In this document: piece by piece, positions 37,684-45,328 of the stretch
Numbering within the stretch: the stretch's first letter is position 1
How the letters are laid out: the number at the start of each line of letters is the position of its first letter
Source: Roseivirga spongicola
Lineage (GTDB): Bacteria; Bacteroidota; Bacteroidia; Cytophagales; Cyclobacteriaceae
NCBI RefSeq assembly: GCF_001592965.1
Contig: NZ_LRPC01000029.1
Span: 62,001 to 126,000 of the forward strand
Reading direction: 5' to 3'
Length of the DNA stretch: 64,000 bases
The notes under the pieces: model-generated
The model's database searches: none
What the model saw: the letters and a program-made list of their open reading frames with translations, nothing else
Told to the model about the DNA's origin: nothing
Position numbers and translations under genes: made by a program

Positions 37684-37701
37684 GTTTAACATAATCTGCA
37701 C

Positions 37702-37933
37702 GCTTTTATCCCTCCCCTCACGATGCTTTTGGAGAGAGTTACACCACAGCAAAAATCAAAAACCACACAACACGCTAGCACATGATATCATCTTCCTCCT
37801 ACGGGGGAAGACAGGAGATGGGGGCTCCCTTGCAAAACTCCTTTCAATACACGTTCTTCATTGAAGAAAACACACCAATTCATTTAGAGTCTCTATGCTT
37901 CTCAGAAGTATTGATAACTCATTATAGCAGCAC
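37702..37933. repeat. Intergenic repeat, copy 1
   Basis: This is one of three related copies. The core runs CACAACACGCTAGCAC, then TATCATCTTCCTCC, a GGGGGAAG arm and ACAGGAGATGGGGGCT. CTTCCTCC-TAC-GGGGGAAG (37792-37810) forms a hairpin. The similarity to copy 2 continues through CTCCCTTGCAAAACTCC to about 37933. No coding potential. Confidence 0.85.
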
Positions 37934-37976
37934 CATAATGTCACATCATTAACCTGAGCCACAATTTGACATAAGA

Positions 37977-38915
37977 ATGAAAAAGATACTAGTTTGTTTA
38001 TTTGGCATAGCGGCTTTAACAACAAATGCTCAAGATGTCTATGATTACTATGAAAAAATTAATGAGGGCAGAAAGTTTGTCATTGATAGAGATTTATCTT
38101 CTGCCTTAAACTCTTATCGCTCTGCTTTTGAAAAATATGACCATCCATTTGCACGAGATTGCTACAATGCAATAGAATTATCCATATCAGCAAAAGACAC
38201 TATTAACCTTGATTTCTTTTTGCAAAAGGGTTTAACAAGAGGAATCAGAATAAAAGACCTAGAATCTTCGGGGCTTACAACCAATTATCTGAAAAGTAAT
38301 TTCTACAAAAAAATCAAAGAAAAAGAAGATAGTTTATTGACTATTTATTCTTCTAAAATCAATTGGGAATTAAGGAATGAGGTTAATCAAATGTTTTTGG
38401 AAGATCAGAAAATGCGAGAATTATATTATAATTCGAGCTTCTTTAAAAAGAGGAAAATAGGAAAAGAATGGGAAGTATTGAACAGGAAACAAATCGAAAG
38501 ATTAATAGAAATCACAGAACAATACGGTTTTCCTGGTGAGAATTTGATTGGAATCGACAGAAGCGAAATGCACTCTAAGATTAGAACAAACAACTATTCA
38601 GCGGGGATGCCTATAGTGATTTTAATACATCATTTCAGTCAGCCAAATTTGTCTTATGATAGTCTACTTTTGGAAGAAGTAAAGGAGGGTTATCTATACA
38701 ACGAACATTTTGCGACAATCTGTGACTTTGAAGCCCAATTTGGTAAAGCTAAATATGAGAATTTTGGTTACTATGGACTGAGACATAGACCCAGAAAGTT
38801 GGATTTACACACCTTGAACTTAAAACGAGGGGAAATTGGAATTTTAGGATTCACGGAAATTGATAAGCTAAATCGGGTCCGGAACCTAACAAAATTTTGG
38901 AATCGACTTTACTAA
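37977..38915 (+). CDS. Exported DUF6624-like protein
   Basis: A 312-residue protein with a signal peptide (MKKILVCLFGIAALTTNA). The N-terminal part is helical. The second half has the layout of DUF6624 proteins: DQKMRELYY, then an EITEQYGFPGENLIG segment, MPIVILIHHFSQPNL, and a late acidic/aromatic section. Function is unknown; I assign the family from memory of its motif pattern only. The gene is AT-rich and ends a few bases before the motif GGCCAACAAT, as do two other accessory genes, suggesting a mobile cassette. Confidence 0.7.
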   Translation: MKKILVCLFGIAALTTNAQDVYDYYEKINEGRKFVIDRDLSSALNSYRSAFEKYDHPFARDCYNAIELSISAKDTINLDFFLQKGLTRGIRIKDLESSGLTTNYLKSNFYKKIKEKEDSLLTIYSSKINWELRNEVNQMFLEDQKMRELYYNSSFFKKRKIGKEWEVLNRKQIERLIEITEQYGFPGENLIGIDRSEMHSKIRTNNYSAGMPIVILIHHFSQPNLSYDSLLLEEVKEGYLYNEHFATICDFEAQFGKAKYENFGYYGLRHRPRKLDLHTLNLKRGEIGILGFTEIDKLNRVRNLTKFWNRLY

Positions 38916-39086
38916 AAACAACGGCCAACAATAAGTATAAACGTGAAACAAGGCTCAACGCAGTCAGAAAGACTTTCTCTTCGAAATTCATTAGCTTTTT
39001 TTGGTCTTAGATTTCGCTGAGACCTTAACCTTTTTCTTCAAAAAAAGTCGAAGCGTAAAAAATGGTTTGTTGAGAATAGCCCCACC

Positions 39087-39105
39087 CCTGCCTGCTGCAG
39101 GCAGG
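39087..39105. repeat. Short GC-rich palindrome CCTGCCTGCTGCAGGCAGG
   Basis: An 8-bp perfect stem (CCTGCCTG/CAGGCAGG) with a 3-base centre, placed exactly at the left border of repeat copy 2. A related palindrome is inserted inside the same copy at 39219-39240. Confidence 0.8.
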
Positions 39106-39366
39106 CTTTTACCTTTCCCCTCCCGAAGCCTTGGGAGAGAGGGGCAGTACACCACCGCAAAAATCTAACAACCACACAACACTCTAGCACTTGGTATCAT
39201 CTTCCTCCTTCGGGGGAACCTGCCTGCCGGCAAAGGCAGGGACAGGAGATGGGGGCTCCCTTGCAAAACTCCTTTCAAAGCACGTTCTTCATAGGAGAAA
39301 ACGCACAATCTCTTTTAGAATCTCTGTGCTTTTCTAGACTAATGAAACTTCCTTATAGCACTACAA
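39106..39366. repeat. Intergenic repeat, copy 2, with nested insertion
   Basis: Shares its core and both flanks with copy 1 (for example CACAACACTCTAGCAC, TATCATCTTCCTCC, GAGATGGGGGCTCCC, TTGCAAAACTCC). Unlike copies 1 and 3 it carries 22 extra bases at 39219-39240, starting CCTGCCTGCC and ending GGCAGG, which interrupt the right arm of the hairpin. Confidence 0.85.
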
Positions 39367-39390
39367 TATGGTATGCTATAAGGAAGTTTC
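39344..39390. repeat. 17-bp perfect inverted repeat
   Basis: GAAACTTCCTTATAGCA (39344-39360) is repeated inverted at 39374-39390 around a 13-base spacer. The left arm overlaps the end of repeat copy 2. No T run follows, so a terminator role is uncertain; it could mark a recombination end. Confidence 0.85.
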
Positions 39391-39462
39391 ACCAACCTAT
39401 ATTAAATATAACCGCCACTACAGTGGCGCATAGCTAACGTTCAAAACAACCGAAAAAATGAA

Positions 39463-40059
39463 ATGAAAGAAATTATTGAAAATAGAAAATCTGTATTTAA
39501 GGCAGAACTCAATAATGACCTCATATCAGATACGGTAATTATCAGAAAGAACCTGCTACATGGAAACCCGATAATTTATCATGATGACGAAGACAAATAC
39601 TTCTTCTTGAAACAAAAAGTTGCCAACTTCTTCAATGTAAGTACTACAAAAGTAGTTATGGTAGGCTCGGCTAAGCTAGGATTTAGCATAGCTCCCAAAA
39701 AAATATGGAATGACTTTAATGAAGAATCTGACATTGATATTGTAGTTATCAGTGAAACCATATTTGATGAATATTGGCAGGAACTTCTCAACTTTAATAT
39801 TAACGTTAAAGCAAGGAGTGAACAAGAAGACAAAAATTATAGAGAATTCCTGGAATACTTCTTAAAAGGATGGATTAGACCAGATTTATTCCCTTTTAAT
39901 TATCCGAAGAAAAATGAATGGTTTGAATTTTTTAAAGGTATTTCGTACGGAAAGTATGGGAATTATAAAATAGCAGGTGCCATTTTTCGAAATGAATACT
40001 TTTTCGAACAATACCATTCTCGAAATATCAGCAGATTAAGACTAGAAAACTATGAATAA
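39463..40059 (+). CDS. Nucleotidyltransferase-fold protein paired with DUF262
   Basis: A 198-residue protein with the elements of a Pol-beta-type nucleotidyltransferase: GS at residues 68-69 (VVMVGSAKLGF) and the acidic pattern ESDIDIVVI with aspartates 90 and 92. The spacing between them is longer than in minimal MNT antitoxins. The rest has no clear family. An in-frame ATG 5 bases upstream is out of frame, so 39463 is the start. The DUF262 gene begins 8 bases before this gene ends, implying translational coupling and a joint function, possibly toxin-antitoxin or defence (inference). Confidence 0.7.
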   Translation: MKEIIENRKSVFKAELNNDLISDTVIIRKNLLHGNPIIYHDDEDKYFFLKQKVANFFNVSTTKVVMVGSAKLGFSIAPKKIWNDFNEESDIDIVVISETIFDEYWQELLNFNINVKARSEQEDKNYREFLEYFLKGWIRPDLFPFNYPKKNEWFEFFKGISYGKYGNYKIAGAIFRNEYFFEQYHSRNISRLRLENYE

Positions 40060-41065
40060 TATAGGAACAGCGGACAACGAGAAATTACTCGATTTATACA
40101 ACGATTTGAAAAATGGGACTCTCGTTTTACGTCCTACTTTTCAGAGAAATTTGGTTTGGAATAATTCACATAAAGAAAAATTTATTGACACCATTCTTAG
40201 AGGTTTTCCTTTTCCGGAAATCTACCTTGCTGATGGAGATATAGACTTAGAAACTCAAACTTCAACTCGCTTGGTAGTTGACGGGCAACAGCGATTAGAT
40301 ACTATATTTTCTTATATCAACGGGGAGATTGCTACTCGGGGAATACCATTATTTAAAGAATTATCTGCTAAGCAACAAACTGATTTTTATGATTACAAGA
40401 TTGTAGTTCGCGACTTAGGGAGATTAGACGAGAATCAAATAATTGAAATTTTTCAAAGAATCAATTCTGTAAGTTACGCTTTGAACGCAATGGAAATCAA
40501 TAATGCGTTGTATGAGGGAGCATTTATTTCTACGGCACAGACAATTCAAGAGTCAAAAGAATTTGAAGCATTGGATATCTTCAGCCAAAATCAATATGCA
40601 AGGATGAAAGACACTGAATATATTCTGTTAATAATGGCAACAATAGAGGAAGGCGGTTATTTCACCGGAAATTCGGAAATAGAGAGATATATCAAGCTTC
40701 ATAATGATGAGTATGCAGATTCAGAAAAGATTAAATCAGATATTACTGAGACCTGCCAAATGATTATTGATTTGAATTTAGAACCTGATTCTCTTTGGTT
40801 TAGAAAGACCAGTTTTTTCACATTGCTTGTTGAATTGGTTAAATTAAAAAGAAGTGGAACTGACTTTAGTAAGATTAATTTGAAAGCTGTTTTGACCGAC
40901 TTAGAAAATCAAATCTTAGAAAACAAATCAACTGACCCGGAAACGAATGGATATGCAAAATTCTATAAATACGTATTCCAAGGCACTAGTGGTCGTGCTG
41001 GACGAATTGCCAGAGGGACTTTAGTCGAAAATGAAATAAAAAAGGCAGTTGCTAACAATGGCTAA
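40052..41065 (+). CDS. DUF262 (ParB/Srx-fold, GmrS-like) protein
   Basis: A 337-residue protein with the DUF262 signature: LRPTFQRNLVWN near 26-37, GFPFPEIYL near 51-59 and the catalytic-type motif VVDGQQRLDTI at residues 75-85. DUF262 is the N-terminal, NTP-binding nuclease-related domain of GmrSD-like DNA restriction systems. Here it stands without a DUF1524/HNH partner domain; the C-terminal half is helical. It overlaps the nucleotidyltransferase gene by 8 bases. Its stop codon lies inside an attC-like inverted repeat, so the pair seems to occupy a gene cassette. A defence role is plausible but unproven. Confidence 0.82.
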   Translation: MNNIGTADNEKLLDLYNDLKNGTLVLRPTFQRNLVWNNSHKEKFIDTILRGFPFPEIYLADGDIDLETQTSTRLVVDGQQRLDTIFSYINGEIATRGIPLFKELSAKQQTDFYDYKIVVRDLGRLDENQIIEIFQRINSVSYALNAMEINNALYEGAFISTAQTIQESKEFEALDIFSQNQYARMKDTEYILLIMATIEEGGYFTGNSEIERYIKLHNDEYADSEKIKSDITETCQMIIDLNLEPDSLWFRKTSFFTLLVELVKLKRSGTDFSKINLKAVLTDLENQILENKSTDPETNGYAKFYKYVFQGTSGRAGRIARGTLVENEIKKAVANNG

Positions 41066-41120
41066 AAAATCATAGCCACCCTACGGGATGGCAAAGCTTT
41101 TTAGCCTAACCGTTAGCAAC
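41048..41120. repeat. attC-like cassette recombination site
   Basis: Nested inverted repeats: outer arms GTTGCTAAC (41048-41056) and GTTAGCAAC (41112-41120), inner arms GGCTAAAAA (41060-41068) and TTTTTAGCC (41098-41106), and a central GCCACCCTACGGGATGGC hairpin. Two unequal spacers (AAT, TAACC) separate the arms, as in integron attC sites. The outer boxes are TGCTAAC/GTTAGCA, near but not equal to the classical RYYYAAC/GTTRRRY. The DUF262 stop codon falls within the site. No integrase gene is in the window. Confidence 0.65.
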
Positions 41121-41153
41121 GGTTATTAAACTGAACCCAGTAAGAGAATTGAA

Positions 41154-42578
41154 ATGGAAGGACTCTTCAAAAAAACTGTAGAAAACGGTATTGAGATGCT
41201 AAGTTTCAGCCCTGCTCTTTCGACTAAAATTCGAGTGACTTATGTTATTGAAGACGGGAAATTTATCCATAAGAAAGTTTGGCCACATGGTGGAGTTCAG
41301 GAAACCGTGGTGATTAAAGAAATTCAAAGTGTTGAGAAAGGCAAATGGAACTTTAAAAGCCTCAATGGCATACGAACCTTGATAGTAAAAACGTCAACAA
41401 CGAATATGGAGTTAGAGAGCATTTCCAATCCCGACAAAATTCGTTCTTATATTCTTGGACTAAAAACTGCTAAAGAAAACGTAGAGCCAAACAAGGATAC
41501 CGAAGGAGAATTAGCTCCAGAATATGTATATGTACCCGCCATACCAGATGTAATTTATAATCTTTTAAAATCTATACAGACAGGGGGGCGTGATAAGCTA
41601 ATAAGTTGGGAAGTTACAACAGGTGAATTCGTAAAGGCAAACCAAGTAATAGGACAGCTAAATGTCCCGGTAAAAAAATATAAATATGACGATATAAGAT
41701 ACAAAAATATCGCAATTATAAGAGCGCCTATTTCTGGTAAGATAATAGAAATCACCTCTGATGAATCCACATCAATTTTTGAAACCCGACTACCAACTGA
41801 CTCACTTCAAAAGTATCGCTTTTTCAAGCATATGCTTATAATTCAGCCATTAGCATCAGAGAAATTTGCTGGTAATCCGTTCACCAAACCCCTGGCAGAT
41901 TACTGTTTTTTTAAATTTGCTGATAGAAATAGTAGTTACTTTGAACCACTTGAGGCCTTGTATAAAATTGTCAATAGGTCAGAACCTGTAACTATAAAAG
42001 AAGATTGGAAAGTAACATTAAGCGATGACGATGATTTGGAAGAATTTGCGGTTCAAATACCATATCCATCCTATTACCTATGTGAAGCTCTTTTTGGGAA
42101 TTTTGGAACATCCTATTCAGTTAAGAGACAATCCAGAGTAAACCAGGGAGACTCAATTGGTGAATTTAATTCTTACGGTAAAGCTATAGCCTCTATAATC
42201 TCACCCGTTGACGGTCTTATACTATTTACAGGATTAGACTACTCAGATTCAGAAGTAATGAAAATCGATAGAAGTTACAAAACAGAATTTCTGCAAGGAA
42301 CTATATGGGGTGATGATAATTGGCCCATAAAGGAATTTTATAATGAAGAATACAATCGCGTTAAAACTATTTTATGCATCATACAACCGAGAAGGGGTTC
42401 AGACATTACGAAATACGTAAGAGAGTCCTACAAACATGTGATTCCAGCTATCGAAGAGAGATTAAGTGAAAAATTAAGAGACGACTTCAGCTATAGTAAA
42501 GAAAAATACAAAACCGTTGTGGAAAAAGAAATTCTTAAAATAAAAGAATCGGATGGTCGATTGATTCGTAGAAACTAA
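41154..42578 (+). CDS. Unrecognised protein with two barrel-sandwich-like segments
   Basis: A 474-residue soluble protein with no signal or membrane segment. I do not recognise a family for the whole. Two segments look like biotinyl/lipoyl-type hammerheads: residues about 152-200 (WEVTTGEFVKANQVIGQL ... RAPISGKIIEIT) and 328-360 (VNQGDSIGEFNSYGKAI ... SPVDGLILFTG). Neither has the MKM/DKA modification lysine, so covalent cofactor attachment is unlikely. The N-terminal 100 residues may form a PH- or GRAM-like barrel. It begins 34 bases after the attC-like site, as expected for a cassette-borne gene, and is AT-rich. Confidence 0.7.
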   Translation: MEGLFKKTVENGIEMLSFSPALSTKIRVTYVIEDGKFIHKKVWPHGGVQETVVIKEIQSVEKGKWNFKSLNGIRTLIVKTSTTNMELESISNPDKIRSYILGLKTAKENVEPNKDTEGELAPEYVYVPAIPDVIYNLLKSIQTGGRDKLISWEVTTGEFVKANQVIGQLNVPVKKYKYDDIRYKNIAIIRAPISGKIIEITSDESTSIFETRLPTDSLQKYRFFKHMLIIQPLASEKFAGNPFTKPLADYCFFKFADRNSSYFEPLEALYKIVNRSEPVTIKEDWKVTLSDDDDLEEFAVQIPYPSYYLCEALFGNFGTSYSVKRQSRVNQGDSIGEFNSYGKAIASIISPVDGLILFTGLDYSDSEVMKIDRSYKTEFLQGTIWGDDNWPIKEFYNEEYNRVKTILCIIQPRRGSDITKYVRESYKHVIPAIEERLSEKLRDDFSYSKEKYKTVVEKEILKIKESDGRLIRRN

Positions 42579-42626
42579 AACATTTGCTAATTACGTAGAC
42601 TGCCCTGAGCCATAAGCCCCCGGTGC

Positions 42627-42743
42627 GCCTCCCGATACCTCGAGAGAGGGACAGCAAAAAACAGCAAAAATCTAACAACCCCACAACACTCTAGCACTTG
42701 GTATCATCTTCCTCCTACGGGGGAAGACAGGAGATGGGGGCTA
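42627..42743. repeat. Intergenic repeat, copy 3
   Basis: The core CACAACACTCTAGCAC ... TATCATCTTCCTCC-TAC-GGGGGAAG ... GAGATGGGGGCT matches copies 1 and 2. Similarity stops exactly at the stop codon of the aldolase gene (42741-42743), so the right half present in copies 1 and 2 is missing here. Confidence 0.85.
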
Positions 42744-43496
42744 CTTACCCAACTCCCCCAAAACACTCTTCCCTTTCTCTATTAAAAAGCCTGAATCTGT
42801 TCCGCAGGTAATCAGCTGGTAGCTTTCATTTTGTAGGTATGGTTTTACAGCTTCTGGGTTTGTGCCGAAATAACCCATCGGAATTCTAGCTTTAGCGCAA
42901 GCCGTTTCTACTTTTTCAATGGCCACCTTCACCAGTGGATGCTCCACCTGACCTGCCACACCAAAACTGGCAGAAAGATCATACGGCCCAATAAAGACTA
43001 CATCCACTCCTTCTACCTCCACTATTTCATTGATGTTATTGACTCCTTCAAAGTGTTCAATCTGAATCACCACAAGGGTTTCTTTATTCGCTCTTTCCAC
43101 ATATTCTTTAAAGCTCAGTCCATAGCCATGAGCACGGGCAGCTCCTACCCCACGTACTCCCTGAGTCGGGTACTTGGCATAAGAAACAATCTGCTTGGCC
43201 TCTTCAGCAGTATTCACTTTCGGTACAATAATTCCTTCAGCACCAATATCTAATACCTTTTTGATATTCGCTTCACTGACTTCTGGCACTCGCACCAAAG
43301 CACCACAACCAGGCTTCATAGCTTGCAGCATTCGCTGGAGTTCCATAAAGCCATGCGGGCCATGCTCTAAATCGATAAAAAGCCAATCGAAACCTACCAT
43401 ACTCATAATTTCAGCAATTTCCGGAGAAGGCAATGAGAGTAACGTTCCTATCAACTTTTCACCCTGATCTAACTTTTTACGCAATTGGAAGTTCAT
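42741..43496 (-). CDS. HpcH/HpaI-family aldolase
   Basis: A 251-residue class II pyruvate aldolase of the HpaI type, which cleaves 2-keto-3-deoxy or 4-hydroxy-2-keto acids to pyruvate and an aldehyde in the cytoplasm. Visible motifs are GFDWLFIDLEHGPHG with the catalytic histidine, GALVRVPE, VVIQIEHFEGVNNI with a metal-ligand glutamate, and VVFIGPYDLSASFG with the second metal ligand. The exact substrate (for example 2-keto-3-deoxy-L-rhamnonate or 4-hydroxy-2-oxo acids) is not clear. It stands alone, convergent with the cassette region, and its stop codon abuts repeat copy 3. Confidence 0.9.
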   Translation of the reverse strand: MNFQLRKKLDQGEKLIGTLLSLPSPEIAEIMSMVGFDWLFIDLEHGPHGFMELQRMLQAMKPGCGALVRVPEVSEANIKKVLDIGAEGIIVPKVNTAEEAKQIVSYAKYPTQGVRGVGAARAHGYGLSFKEYVERANKETLVVIQIEHFEGVNNINEIVEVEGVDVVFIGPYDLSASFGVAGQVEHPLVKVAIEKVETACAKARIPMGYFGTNPEAVKPYLQNESYQLITCGTDSGFLIEKGKSVLGELGK

Positions 43497-43603
43497 ACAC
43501 TAAGAGTTTAAAGCCTCAAGATGCAACGAACACACTGCCTATCAAAAGACTGACAGAAAATCGAAGCCATCGAAAATGTAGGACCTAACACTTTTATCTA
43601 CCT

Positions 43604-43611
43604 TACATTTG
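43604..43611 (+). promoter_or_regulatory. Putative -7 box (TACATTTG) upstream of the AsmA-like gene
   Basis: An exact TAnnTTTG match ending 10 bases before the ATG at 43622, giving a very short leader. No clear -33 box at the usual spacing. Confidence 0.45.
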
Positions 43612-43621
43612 ATATTTTTTT

Positions 43622-45253
43622 ATGAATAAGTCCTGGAAAAGAGTAATAAAACGAATAGCAGTGGGCCTGCTTATATTCGTTGCCTTGCTTGGCGTATTTG
43701 CTACCTTCTTTTTAAAAGACATCGTCAACAACCAGCTTCAAAAGCAGATAAAAAGCACTTTTGGTGATTTTTACCAGCTCTCATACGAGCGCAGCTCTAC
43801 TGCACTATCTACCTCTGGTTTTAGCATTAACTTTGAAAAGGTTTTGTTTGAAGCTGATACCAGCAACCAGCTGATGATGAGGAAATACCCTGCTATTTTC
43901 TTTAATACAGACCTGCTAGAAATTACCGACATCAATGTTATTGGGCTATTGCTTAACTCTAAAGTAGCCGTAAAAAACATTGAAATTGATGATCCTAAGC
44001 TGCTCTTCTATATCACAGGTTCGGGCGAAGCCTCAGACTCTACCGAGTCTAATACGCAATCAGACAACCTTATTGAAAGCATTAAAGTGGGGCATATCTC
44101 GATCGATAAAGGCAGTGCTTCCTTCATCTTCGAAAAAAGCCGAACCGACACACTATTTTCAGGGAAAGACCTTTCCTTAGAAATTGAAAACCTTGGCTTG
44201 GACTTAAGATCTGAGGAAAACATTGTACGAACAGGCACACTAGACCAACTTGCCTTTTCTATTAAAGAGCTCCGAATGTCACCTAAAAGATCCGACTACA
44301 ACTATGGTATAGAAGCGCTGAAATTCAATTATAAAGATCAATTATTTCAGTGCTCTGAGTTCTCCCTAGAACCCGTTGGCAACCCAGCAGAAATGGCGGC
44401 CAATAATCAATACAGAAAGTCAATTCTACGGATTAAAGTAGATTCGTTAGCTTATCAATCGGATGATTTCAAATCACTTAAAAACCTTACTTCCATCAAT
44501 GGTCAAGCGCTCAATATTATGGGAATTGACCTGATTATTGATAGAGATAAACGCCTGCCACTGGATCAGACAGTGTATAAAAAACTCTTTCACGAATCTC
44601 TCTTAGAGTTACCCATTGCAGTAAATCTGGACTCTATAAACGTTTCTAATGCACGAATAGACTATAGAGTACATAATGCTTCTAGTGCTGAACCGGGCAA
44701 CCTTTTGCTTAGCTCGGTCGATGGGAATATTACCAACATCAACACCAAAGACTTGAGCCAGATTGAAGCCAAATTCAATGGCATCTTTATGGAAGATGGC
44801 CCTTTCAACCTAAATATTCAGCTTCCACTGGCAACACCACATAACCACAGCTACAATGGTTTTATAGGTAAAACTGACTTCACTTCTATCAACCCACTTA
44901 TTGCTAACCTCACAAAAGTGAGAATGGAAGAAGGCTGGATTGAACGCATAGATTTTGATGGAAAAGGAAGCGAATACCTCAATCAGGGTGTTATGAAAAT
45001 TGCTTTCCATGACTTGAAGCTTTCAGTTACCAACGATAACAACAAGAAAAAGTGGATTCAATCGGGGCTTGGCAACCTAATAACCCGAAACAATAACCGC
45101 ACAGATGAATCTGAAACAGCAGACCAACTGGAGTATTCGTATGAACGACCACACTATAAAGACCATTTAGATATGTATGGCGGTGGACTCATTAATGGTT
45201 TTGCTTTGGGTATACTGCCCAAGCCCATCTATAACCTAGTTATGAATAATTAG
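43622..45253 (+). CDS. AsmA/DUF748-like membrane-anchored periplasmic protein
   Basis: A 543-residue protein with one N-terminal membrane segment (residues about 12-32, AVGLLIFVALLGVFATFFL) followed by a long beta-rich periplasmic region. The pattern of short amphipathic strands (SGFSINFEKVLFEAD, DINVIGLLLNSKVAVKNIEID) resembles AsmA-like or DUF748 proteins, which act in envelope assembly or lipid transport. The family call is tentative because no single diagnostic motif exists. It lies divergent from the aldolase and 75 bases upstream of the antiporter gene. Confidence 0.6.
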   Translation: MNKSWKRVIKRIAVGLLIFVALLGVFATFFLKDIVNNQLQKQIKSTFGDFYQLSYERSSTALSTSGFSINFEKVLFEADTSNQLMMRKYPAIFFNTDLLEITDINVIGLLLNSKVAVKNIEIDDPKLLFYITGSGEASDSTESNTQSDNLIESIKVGHISIDKGSASFIFEKSRTDTLFSGKDLSLEIENLGLDLRSEENIVRTGTLDQLAFSIKELRMSPKRSDYNYGIEALKFNYKDQLFQCSEFSLEPVGNPAEMAANNQYRKSILRIKVDSLAYQSDDFKSLKNLTSINGQALNIMGIDLIIDRDKRLPLDQTVYKKLFHESLLELPIAVNLDSINVSNARIDYRVHNASSAEPGNLLLSSVDGNITNINTKDLSQIEAKFNGIFMEDGPFNLNIQLPLATPHNHSYNGFIGKTDFTSINPLIANLTKVRMEEGWIERIDFDGKGSEYLNQGVMKIAFHDLKLSVTNDNNKKKWIQSGLGNLITRNNNRTDESETADQLEYSYERPHYKDHLDMYGGGLINGFALGILPKPIYNLVMNN

Positions 45254-45328
45254 TGTCAATTGGCTCTCAAACTTTGATGAGTCTGTATAAACCAATTATT
45301 TTGAAGCCTTAACCTTTTAATCAGCACA

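Larger units (their letters stand above)
38916..39462. other. Gene-free accessory spacer (half-site, repeat copy 2, hairpins)
   Basis: No gene is supported. From left to right it holds the GGCCAACAAT half-site (about 38926-38936), a degenerate stretch with GGTCT/AGACC arms, the CCTGCCTGC palindrome and repeat copy 2. These are followed by a 17-bp hairpin and a CGCCACT-AC-AGTGGCG hairpin (39413-39428) just before the nucleotidyltransferase gene. Confidence 0.7.

Noticed and set aside
39249-39437. Open frame of 62 codons over repeat copy 2
   Set aside because: It lies in the intergenic repeat and hairpins; its codons follow the repeat sequence, and copy 1 does not keep a comparable intact frame. 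Not a gene.
41154-42578. Biotin carboxyl carrier or lipoyl-domain protein
   Set aside because: The two hammerhead-like segments lack the modified lysine motif and the rest of the protein does not match any carrier family.
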